Part shown: in pieces, positions 41,995 through 48,904 of the stretch
Layout: every line of letters begins with the position of its first letter
Numbering within the stretch: the stretch's first letter is position 1
Assembly: GCA_030065855.1 (NCBI GenBank)
Contig: JASJCT010000027.1
Span: 1 to 60,613, forward strand
Length of the DNA stretch: 60,613 nt
Direction of reading: 5' to 3'
Origin: Myxococcota bacterium
GTDB taxonomy: Bacteria > Myxococcota_A > Polyangia > JAAYKL01
Notes under the pieces: generated by a model
Seen by the model: the letters and a program-made list of their open reading frames with translations, nothing else
What the model was told of the DNA's origin: nothing
Databases searched by the model: none
Position numbers and translations under genes: made by a program

Positions 41995-42806
41995 CAGTGT
42001 TTTCCTTGCAGGGGCAGCGTCTTTTCAGCGGTCATGGCGAGGAAGCGCCAGCCACCGCCCCCAATGTCAAACCCCATATCGGCCAGCGCCAGCCCGAACC
42101 CGGCAGCACCCAGGAGTTCTCCGCCAACTGTGGCGAGCTCCTGCTGTCGATCCGGGTCCAGCCCCGAACCAAAGCTCGTGCTGATGTCGATGAACGCGCC
42201 AAGATCTTCGAGCTTCTGAATCGTATCTGCTGAAAAAAAACTATCCGCGCCCCAGTAACTTCGGCAGATGATGCGATTGACCAGGGGTACCGGACATTTA
42301 TAAAGATAAGTGACACGCACGGTGACCTGTCCAGTGGGATCGTCAAACGACGTCAGGTACCCACCATCTCCGTCCGGAAAAGTCACGGCCACGCCGAATT
42401 CGGTCCACAGATACCCCACCAACAACTTGCCGATGGCGCCGGCTGCGTCTACGCCCAAACTGGGGGACACGGTGGCCAGGGGAATGCGGGCAGCACGACG
42501 GATCCCATCGAGCCGGCCGCCTGCAGGCGCGGTTTCATATGCCTCGAGACCTGAGCCGCCGGTGCCGATCCGATAGGCCTCGACCCCGGCATAGAGGTCC
42601 TCCCACCCCTCCTTGTCGTCTGGCAGGATCACGATGGCTGCCCTTGCCGCTCGCACAGCCGCGTGATGCACCATCATGTGAGCGGCGTACATGAGCCCGA
42701 TCTGGGCCATGCCCAGCCAGAGCATCATTATGGGCCAGAACACGACCAGGAACTCCACGTAAACAGCGCCGGTGGTCCTGCCGATGGTATTGGTAGGGCG
42801 GGCCAT
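41994..42806 (-). CDS. TadE-like pseudopilin
   Basis: A 270-residue protein with RTTGAVYVEFLVVFWPIMMLWLGMAQIGLMY at the N-terminus, a TadE-type signature with Gly before the mature part and Glu in YVEF. The periplasmic part includes TVRVTYLYKCPVPLVNRIIC with two Cys. It precedes the TadG-like gene with a TGATG overlap and follows the prepilin peptidase gene by three bases. Confidence 0.8.
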   Translation of the reverse strand: MARPTNTIGRTTGAVYVEFLVVFWPIMMLWLGMAQIGLMYAAHMMVHHAAVRAARAAIVILPDDKEGWEDLYAGVEAYRIGTGGSGLEAYETAPAGGRLDGIRRAARIPLATVSPSLGVDAAGAIGKLLVGYLWTEFGVAVTFPDGDGGYLTSFDDPTGQVTVRVTYLYKCPVPLVNRIICRSYWGADSFFSADTIQKLEDLGAFIDISTSFGSGLDPDRQQELATVGGELLGAAGFGLALADMGFDIGGGGWRFLAMTAEKTLPLQGKH

Positions 42807-42809
42807 GGG

Positions 42810-43337
42810 TCAACCGATACTGCGCAGGGTTACAACGAGTACCGTTGCCAGAAATATGGCCGGACCAAAGCGGATTTCGGTTTTGCCGACCAATGCCGAT
42901 CCTTTGTCGTAGCGCTTTCTGATAAAAATCCTTGGTGTGACCCACCGCACCAGGCGGCCAAATCCCTGCTTGAGCTGGCCCTGCTTTGCCCACACCCCAA
43001 TGCCTTGAAGGGCGCCAAAGAAAAACGCGACCAGTTGTATCTCCAAGCCAGGACCGGCCCCGAGCAGGGCGCCGAGGGCGGCAAAGAGCTTTACATCGCC
43101 ACCGCCCATGGCTTTCAATCGAAAGAGAACGAGCGGCACCAGGAGTGATATGAGCGCAGCGATTACTGAAAGCAACACACCGCGTCCACCGCCACCGATC
43201 AGGCCGATGAGGAACCCGCAGCCGATGGCCGGTAGGGTGAGCCAGTTGGGGATGCGGCCCGACCGCCAGTCGGTCCAGGCGGCCGTGCCGCATAGGAAAA
43301 CAGCCAATGTCGCAGATATGAGATAGGGCCAGTGCAT
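42810..43337 (-). CDS. cpaA: TadV/CpaA-type prepilin peptidase (A24 family)
   Basis: A 175-residue polytopic membrane protein with about five to six helices. The two catalytic aspartates are in TDWRSGRIPNWLTLP (after the first helix) and GGGDVKLFAALGALLG. It cleaves and usually prepares the Flp pilin and the pseudopilins TadE/F for assembly. The start ATG at 43337 is directly behind the pilin gene. It is the normal A24A size of the Tad subgroup (about 150-180 residues). Confidence 0.9.
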   Translation of the reverse strand: MHWPYLISATLAVFLCGTAAWTDWRSGRIPNWLTLPAIGCGFLIGLIGGGGRGVLLSVIAALISLLVPLVLFRLKAMGGGDVKLFAALGALLGAGPGLEIQLVAFFFGALQGIGVWAKQGQLKQGFGRLVRWVTPRIFIRKRYDKGSALVGKTEIRFGPAIFLATVLVVTLRSIG

Positions 43338-43341
43338 AGGG

Positions 43342-43545
43342 CTACTCGCCTTGGATCATCTCAACAGTGTCCAGTTCGTCGTTCGCGCTCGATAGTTTGC
43401 CGTGAATTTTTTCCCCGAATTTGCTCCAAAGACCGATACACGATGCTGCAATGAGAACCAGAATAATGATGTATTCCACTGTGGATAGACCTCGATCATC
43501 TTTGAGCAGGCCTGTTTTTTTCTTTTTTTCGATTGTGTTGGTCAT
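43342..43545 (-). CDS. flp: Flp type IVb pilin
   Basis: A 67-residue prepilin. The cleavage site RG-LSTVEYIIILVLIAASCIGLW has the usual Gly-1, Glu+5, Tyr+6. A charged leader of 23 residues (TNTIEKKKKTGLLKDDRG) precedes a single hydrophobic helix and a polar tail. ATG at 43545 has GGAG upstream. It should form the main pilus filament. Confidence 0.9.
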   Translation of the reverse strand: MTNTIEKKKKTGLLKDDRGLSTVEYIIILVLIAASCIGLWSKFGEKIHGKLSSANDELDTVEMIQGE

Positions 43546-43583
43546 TTTGTGTCTCCTTTGGGCTGTCTTAGCCCGGTTGGGGG

Positions 43584-43760
43584 TTATGGAATGGGGAGCC
43601 CGAGAATGCATTCGATAATCCCGTGGTACTCGAGGAGCATGGTTCCCAGGGGAATGACACCCGCTGCAAAGCCAATGGCCACGGTGGCCAAGAGCACGAG
43701 CTCTTCGACACTGGTGGTGCCACGAGAACAGGTTGGCCTTGTCAGCTGGTATCGACACAT
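43584..43760 (-). CDS. Second, short pilin-like protein
   Basis: A 58-residue protein read on the minus strand from ATG at 43760. After a 14-residue basic leader (MCRYQLTRPTCSRG) comes TTSVEELVLLATVAIGFAAGVIPLG, which fits the type IVb prepilin cleavage pattern (Gly-1, Glu+5, Glu+6 instead of Tyr), then a short tail LEYHGIIECILGLPIP. The site GGCGAGAAG precedes the ATG. It lies upstream of flp in the same direction and is too short for most gene callers. It may be a minor pilin or a second filament subunit. Confidence 0.7.
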   Translation of the reverse strand: MCRYQLTRPTCSRGTTSVEELVLLATVAIGFAAGVIPLGTMLLEYHGIIECILGLPIP

Positions 43761-44152
43761 CTTCTCGCCTCCTCTGCCATCACCCCCCTTTTCGACCGAG
43801 CAGAAAAAAAGTTTCCATTTGGCCCAATTTTTTTTGATTTTTTTTGCGCAGCCGATTTCTGGGGAGCCCCCACCCCGATCCTCCAGCCCCCCCCTTCTTC
43901 AGCCCCCTCCCCAACCCTCCCCCGGTGGACAATAGGACGCTGGGGGAGGGTGAATAACGTAGCCAAGCTATGTCTTTCTGGCCCCCTCCCCCAACGTCCA
44001 AATGTCCACCGGGGGAGGGCCGGGGAGGGGGCTATAGGGTTGGGGAGGCTATAGGGCTGGGGTGGGTGCCAAACAGGGGGGGCAAATCCCCCGGTGTCAA
44101 GGGTGTCTACGGGTCAGCTTGAAAAAGGGGGAGATATGCGACAAGTAGCGTA
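43761..44152. other. GC-rich gene-free region with a long inverted repeat
   Basis: No gene is seen. The main structure is an imperfect inverted repeat with arms of 48 bases (43903-43950 and 43984-44031), spaced by 33 bases. Poly-T/A stretches (43807-43849) and G/C runs flank it. It may serve as terminator for the unknown gene at 44153-44509 reading leftward and as a hairpin before the Tad operon. Confidence 0.5.
43903..44031. repeat. Long imperfect inverted repeat (hairpin)
   Basis: The left arm contains CCCTCCCCCGGTGGACA (43915-43931) and the right arm contains TGTCCACCGGGGGAGGG, its exact reverse complement (44003-44019). The outer parts pair with a few mismatches, giving arms of 48 bases and a 33-base loop region. 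Confidence 0.7.
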
Positions 44153-44509
44153 TTATTTTTTTTCGCTGGGGAATGCTTTTTTAAAATATGGATCGTTTTT
44201 GGGGTGTGGAATCGCCCGAGCTGTCTTGCGTAGCGCTGCCCGCGAAACATTTTTCCAGACTAAGGTCTCATCCAGTTCATTGATAGGATCTGGCTCATCG
44301 CAGAAATTCCACGCGCCTTTTTCGTAGTATAGCTTGGACGGCTCTTCTGGCTCACCGAGCAGATCAGCCCAGCTGTCTTTGGCGACACTTTCCGTCAGAT
44401 CGAGTCTCTTTGCCCTTTTTTTACTGGTCTTTGTGGGAAACTCAAAGGCGGCATCACCCCGAAGCAGCGTAGCTGGAAGTGCCCTGCGAAGCTTTTTGGT
44501 CTCGTTCAC
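44153..44509 (-). CDS. Unknown small acidic/basic protein
   Basis: A 118-residue protein, start GTG 44509 with AAAGGAG eight bases upstream; the frame is open further to 44545 (ATG). It is rich in Lys, Glu, Asp and Pro, has no signal or membrane helix, and shows blocks DLTESVAKDSWADLLGEPEEP, LYYEKGAWNFCDEPDPINELDETL and KNDPYFKKAFP. No family is recognised. It stands alone between the Tad locus and cysC. Confidence 0.55.
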   Translation of the reverse strand: MNETKKLRRALPATLLRGDAAFEFPTKTSKKRAKRLDLTESVAKDSWADLLGEPEEPSKLYYEKGAWNFCDEPDPINELDETLVWKNVSRAALRKTARAIPHPKNDPYFKKAFPSEKK

Positions 44510-44683
44510 CAGTGTCACTCCTTTCCCGCCCTTGCATCGCAACACCGCGACCAGCCCCCCAAGCGACCCCCAATTGTTTCAATCAGTTGAAGCCTGTGCC
44601 CAACATTACTCGTTTGGCGAAAGTATACCGTATAAAAGAGAAATTGTGAATATAATTTTACTGTTAAAGTGAAACTGATCGCA

Positions 44684-45289
44684 CTATTTGATGATCTGGC
44701 GGTGGCGGAGCAGTTCGATGACGGCAGATGCGCAGTCAGCAATGGATTGGGTGCCTGTATCGAGGCACAGTTCTGGGTTTTCCGGTGGCTCGTAAGGGGC
44801 GTCGACACCGGTGAATCCCCTTATCTCGCCGGCGCGTGCCCGCTTGTAATTGCCTTTTGGATCGCGCGCTTCACACACCTCGATATCTGCGCGGCAATAT
44901 ATTTCTAGAAATGTCTTGGGCTGTAACTTGCGCGCCATTTCCCGATCTGCTGCATATGGACTGATGAACGCGTTGAGGTTGACGATAACCGCATCTGTAA
45001 ACAGCTTTGCCACTTCACCGATGCGGCGGACGTTCTCAACCCGATCCCGGGGTGAAAACCCGAGGTTTTTGTTCAGGCCGTGGCGCACATTGTCGCCGTC
45101 CAACACCATTGTGCTGACCCCTAATTGATGCAATTCGCGCGCCACTGCGTTTGCGATGGTGGATTTCCCAGCCGAGGGCAGTCCGGTAAACCACACGGTC
45201 GCGCCTTTGTGACCGTGGAGTATCTCCAGGTCTTCCCGTGAAACCCCGGGCTCATGCCAGGTGACATTGGTCGATATCCTATCGGTCAT
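44684..45289 (-). CDS. cysC: Adenylylsulfate kinase
   Basis: A 201-residue APS kinase. The P-loop is GLPSAGKST (36-44; usual GLSGAGKST), followed by LDGDNVRHGLNKNLGFSPRDRVENVRRIGEVAKLF and ISPYAADREMARKL, FLEIYCRADIEVCEARDPKGNYKRARAGEIRGFTGVDAPYEPPENPEL, all family motifs. It makes PAPS from APS and ATP. No sulfate adenylyltransferase or PAPS reductase is next to it, so it may supply PAPS for sulfation or act with genes elsewhere. It diverges from kbl. Confidence 0.92.
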   Translation of the reverse strand: MTDRISTNVTWHEPGVSREDLEILHGHKGATVWFTGLPSAGKSTIANAVARELHQLGVSTMVLDGDNVRHGLNKNLGFSPRDRVENVRRIGEVAKLFTDAVIVNLNAFISPYAADREMARKLQPKTFLEIYCRADIEVCEARDPKGNYKRARAGEIRGFTGVDAPYEPPENPELCLDTGTQSIADCASAVIELLRHRQIIK

Positions 45290-45423
45290 AAATACAGTTC
45301 TCCCTTATCTAAAGCGATTACATCAATTCACGGTTTAATACACCTTGCCCGTGCAGGCGACAACTGGTAGCTTCGCCCAAAAGATGAAAAAAGGCCCTTT
45401 GCCGCCGCTAAGAGAGGTATGGG

Positions 45424-46611
45424 ATGTTTGATGCGTATCGAGACCAAATTCAGGCGGAAATCACCGCGATCCAAGACGCTGGTACATACAAAGCAGAGCG
45501 GGTCATTCGATCCCCACAGAGCGCGACGATTGAGGTTGCCCAAGGAGCGGTGATCAACTTCTGCGCCAACAATTACCTCGGGCTTGCAGACAACGAAGAA
45601 ATAGCGGACGCAGCCAAGAAGGCCCTGGACGAGCGCGGGTTCGGCATGGCCTCGGTGCGCTTTATTTGCGGCACATTGGACTTGCACAAACAGCTCGAGG
45701 AAACCATCAGCAGATTCAACAGCACCGACGACACGATCCTCTATTCTTCCTGTTTTGATGCCAATACAGGGTTGTTTGAAACCCTGCTCGCCGCTGATGA
45801 TGCCATTATCTCGGATGCGCTCAACCACGCGTCAATCATCGACGGCGTCCGCCTGTGCAAAGCCGAGCGTCACCGGTACAAAAATTCGGACATGACCGAG
45901 CTCGAAGCCATCCTAAAAAAGACACAGACAAAACGACGCCGGCTCATCTGCACCGACGGGGTTTTCTCAATGGACGGCTACCTCGCCAACCTAAAGGATA
46001 TTTGCGATCTTGCGGACAAGTACGGCGCGATGGTCATGGTGGATGATTCCCACGCCACCGGGTATATCGGTCGCACTGGCCGGGGCACACCTGAACACTG
46101 CGGCGTGATGGGCCGGGTCGATATCATTACCTCCACCTTGGGCAAGGCCCTTGGCGGTGCCTCAGGCGGCTACACAACCGGGCGAAAAGAAATTATCGAG
46201 CTGTTGCGCCAGCGATCTCGACCCTACTTGTTCTCCAATACCCTGACGCCCATGTTGGCTGCAGCTTCGATCAAGGTGTTCGAGTTGCTGTCCGCGACCA
46301 CTGCACTGCGAGACAAGCTGGTGGAAAACACCACCTATTTCCGCAATGCCCTGGAACAGATCGGGTTTGATGTGCTCAAGGGGAACACTGCCATTGTCCC
46401 GGTGATGCTCTATGACGCGAGCTTGGCCAGCCGGTTTGCCGACGAGATGTTAAAAGAGGGCATCTATGTCATTGGCTTCTCCTATCCGGTAGTGCCCCAG
46501 GGCCAGGCCCGCATTCGCACCCAACTATCGGCTGCCCACGAAACAGCCCACCTCGATCAGGCACTCGCCGCATTTAAAGCCGTGGGCCAGCGGCTCGGTG
46601 TTTTACAGTAA
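45424..46611 (+). CDS. kbl: 2-amino-3-ketobutyrate CoA ligase (glycine C-acetyltransferase)
   Basis: A 395-residue PLP enzyme of the alpha-oxoamine synthase family, with [69 protein letters not shown] and the PLP lysine in [13 protein letters not shown]. It joins glycine and acetyl-CoA to 2-amino-3-ketobutyrate or does the reverse in threonine breakdown. The partner threonine dehydrogenase is not adjacent. A class IV aminotransferase follows four bases downstream, likely in the same operon. AAGAGAGGT precedes the ATG. Confidence 0.92.
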   Translation: MFDAYRDQIQAEITAIQDAGTYKAERVIRSPQSATIEVAQGAVINFCANNYLGLADNEEIADAAKKALDERGFGMASVRFICGTLDLHKQLEETISRFNSTDDTILYSSCFDANTGLFETLLAADDAIISDALNHASIIDGVRLCKAERHRYKNSDMTELEAILKKTQTKRRRLICTDGVFSMDGYLANLKDICDLADKYGAMVMVDDSHATGYIGRTGRGTPEHCGVMGRVDIITSTLGKALGGASGGYTTGRKEIIELLRQRSRPYLFSNTLTPMLAAASIKVFELLSATTALRDKLVENTTYFRNALEQIGFDVLKGNTAIVPVMLYDASLASRFADEMLKEGIYVIGFSYPVVPQGQARIRTQLSAAHETAHLDQALAAFKAVGQRLGVLQ

Positions 46612-46615
46612 GTAA

Positions 46616-47482
46616 ATGACGTTTCAGATCAATATCGACGGCACCATCACCGACGCTGAGCAGGCGACCATCTCGGTCCTGGATCGGGGGTTTCTCTATG
46701 GCGATTCGGTGTACGAAGTCATTCGGACCTACAACGGCAAGCCATTTGCCCTGGAGTTGCACCTCAATCGCCTCAACCAATCAGCAGGGCGACTCGGCAT
46801 CCCATTGCCCGATAGGGATGTTCTAACGAATGAGCTCCATCGAACCCTACACCAGGCTGGCAACGATGAGTCCTATTGCCGCATCATCGTCACCCGGGGA
46901 AGCGGACCCCTGAACTTGGATCCGACCACAGCGGTTGACCCCAAAACCGTGATCATGGTGAAGCACCTCGATCCATTGCCCGACCAGGTGTATGAACAAG
47001 GCCTGCGACTCGCTATTCCAAAGGTGCGGCGCACCTCACGCGAGGCACTGGATCCAGCGATAAAAAGCGGCAACTATCTGAACTCGGTCCTGGCCCTGGC
47101 AGAGGTCCGCAAGCGCGGCTTTGACGACGCCCTGCTCCTGGATAGGCACGGGCGCATTACCGAAAGCACGTCCTCAAACGTATTTGTGGTGATAGATGGT
47201 GCGCTCGTGACCCCCCCCTTGGAAACCGGGCTACTGGCAGGTGTGACCCGCGGGCTCATCTTATCACTGGCAGAGCAGAACCAGATTTCATGTCGCGAGC
47301 AACAATTGACACCAACGGATCTCATAGCTGCACAGGAAGTCATCCTGACGAGTACGCTTCGAGAAGTCATTTCAGTTGTGGCAGTGGATGATCGCCGGAT
47401 CGGGACCGGCACGCCCGGACCGATGGCCGCTAAATTGAGAAAGATCTTGCGCAGATACGCCATCGAGGCGACCCAACACTGA
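46616..47482 (+). CDS. Class IV (branched-chain/D-amino acid type) aminotransferase
   Basis: A 288-residue fold type IV PLP enzyme. It has VLDRGFLYGDSVYEVIRTYNGKPFALELHLNRL near the N-terminus, the PLP lysine in AIKSGNYLNSVLA, DALLLDRHGRITESTSSNVF and TPPLETGLLAGVTRGLIL. The family includes IlvE, D-amino acid transaminase and aminodeoxychorismate lyase; the sequence is IlvE/DAAT-like, but the substrate is not certain. It starts four bases after kbl. Confidence 0.88.
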   Translation: MTFQINIDGTITDAEQATISVLDRGFLYGDSVYEVIRTYNGKPFALELHLNRLNQSAGRLGIPLPDRDVLTNELHRTLHQAGNDESYCRIIVTRGSGPLNLDPTTAVDPKTVIMVKHLDPLPDQVYEQGLRLAIPKVRRTSREALDPAIKSGNYLNSVLALAEVRKRGFDDALLLDRHGRITESTSSNVFVVIDGALVTPPLETGLLAGVTRGLILSLAEQNQISCREQQLTPTDLIAAQEVILTSTLREVISVVAVDDRRIGTGTPGPMAAKLRKILRRYAIEATQH

Positions 47483-47625
47483 TATCTTATCAGGCAAGGG
47501 GGATTGTTGACTGTTCATGGAGGTCGTGTGGTGCATTTATGGAATTTCATGCGTGGCTTCATATTGAAACAGGGGTATATTGATTGATACACTATACATT
47601 ATGAATTGCGATTAAGGAGTTTATT

Positions 47626-48822
47626 ATGTCTCGCAATAATGATGATTTTAACGGAAATCCTGACAAACAAAATGTGGATCAGACCCTAGCAACCCTTCTG
47701 GAAGAAGAAGATGGCGCGGCAGATGCCGATCCACAACCCGTGGCGTCCCGCGATGATGAGCTCGATTCGGGCATCGTGCGACTGGCAGACATGATAGGCA
47801 GCGCTTCAGCCGAGAAGGCCAAGGTACCGTCTACCATACCGTCTACCATACCGCCCCTTGACCCTGCTGGTGCTCAGCCCAGTATGATTTCCAGTTACCC
47901 GCCCGCAGCGATCCGTTCTTCAATACCTGGACCGGGGAGTTTGGTGCCGAGCGCAGCTCCTGGCCGTCGCAAAGGGACGGGCGTTGCAGTGGTTGTGGCT
48001 GTCCTCATCGTCGTCATCGGGGCTGGGGCTGCCTATTATCTCCTCGAGCAAAAGGACCGTCAGGGAACAGAGAGAATCGAGCAGTTGCAGGCGCAAATTG
48101 AAGCAATCACATCGAAAACAGAAACCGCACCATCTGCGCCGAGCGATCTGAGTACTGAAACTGGCTTAAACACAGCAACATCAGCGCCATCGATGGCCCC
48201 ATCTGCGGGGGTGCAAGAAGCGAAGGCCGCTGCCAATGATGCGCAACCAACTGGGACTGCTTCAGCTGATGCGACAGGCGAACTGGATAATCAGACTGTG
48301 GATGAAGATGGGGAAGATGGGGACAGCGCAGAAAAGGTCATTAGCAAATCCAACAAGAAAAAGCGCAAAGGTCGATCGAGCAAGCGGCGCCGGCGAGCAG
48401 CCAAGCGACGCGCCAAGAAAACATCTAAACCTGCTGCTGCAGAGCCATCCACATCCAAAGAACCAAAGGGGGCTGAGTCGGATAAGCTAGACGACCTTAT
48501 TGGCGGATCCACGAAAAAAGAGAAACAGCCGGCCACGTCCAAAAGCAGTAGCTCGGGCCGGTCCAAACCCAGCCGGGCAGAGGTGAATGCGGTCATGGGA
48601 CCCATTGCTGGGCAGGCCCGCAGCTGCGCCAGCCATGCCACGGGAACGGTGCAGCTCCGCATTACCGTGAAAAGCGACGGTACGGTCTCCCGATCCAAGG
48701 CCGTGGGTAGCTTTGCCAATACCTCGGCTGGGAAATGCGTGGCATCGATTGCCCGGGGCGCAACATTCTCTCCTTTTAGCGGGTCTTCTTTTACATTTAC
48801 CTACCCCATTACATTAAGGTAA
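47626..48822 (+). CDS. Membrane-anchored protein with TonB/AgmX-type C-terminal domain
   Basis: A 398-residue protein. The first 115 residues are a polar, Pro/Ser-rich cytosolic part with a direct repeat PSTIPSTIPP (encoded by 'ccgtctaccata' twice). A single membrane helix (GVAVVVAVLIVVIGAGAAYYLL) follows, then a long low-complexity spacer with acidic and very basic stretches (KKKRKGRSSKRRRR), and a C-terminal domain SRAEVNAVMGPIAGQARSCASHATGTVQLRITVKSDGTVSRSKAVGSFANTSAGKCVASIARGATFSPF. The last matches the AgmX/PglI-type TonB-like domain common in Myxococcota, with a disulfide-capable Cys pair. It likely links inner membrane and periplasm. AAGGAG precedes the ATG. Confidence 0.75.
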   Translation: MSRNNDDFNGNPDKQNVDQTLATLLEEEDGAADADPQPVASRDDELDSGIVRLADMIGSASAEKAKVPSTIPSTIPPLDPAGAQPSMISSYPPAAIRSSIPGPGSLVPSAAPGRRKGTGVAVVVAVLIVVIGAGAAYYLLEQKDRQGTERIEQLQAQIEAITSKTETAPSAPSDLSTETGLNTATSAPSMAPSAGVQEAKAAANDAQPTGTASADATGELDNQTVDEDGEDGDSAEKVISKSNKKKRKGRSSKRRRRAAKRRAKKTSKPAAAEPSTSKEPKGAESDKLDDLIGGSTKKEKQPATSKSSSSGRSKPSRAEVNAVMGPIAGQARSCASHATGTVQLRITVKSDGTVSRSKAVGSFANTSAGKCVASIARGATFSPFSGSSFTFTYPITLR

Positions 48823-48904
48823 ATAAATAGATAGGGAGCTGTCTAGAGGACAGTCAAATGAGGCACTTCGTCCCGTAAGTCTCTAACCCGGGTAGCAGAT
48901 CGCC

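Noticed and set aside
42535..43293. A 252-codon minus-strand frame overlapping the prepilin peptidase and TadE-like genes
   Set aside because: It runs across two clear genes in another frame and has no family-like content.
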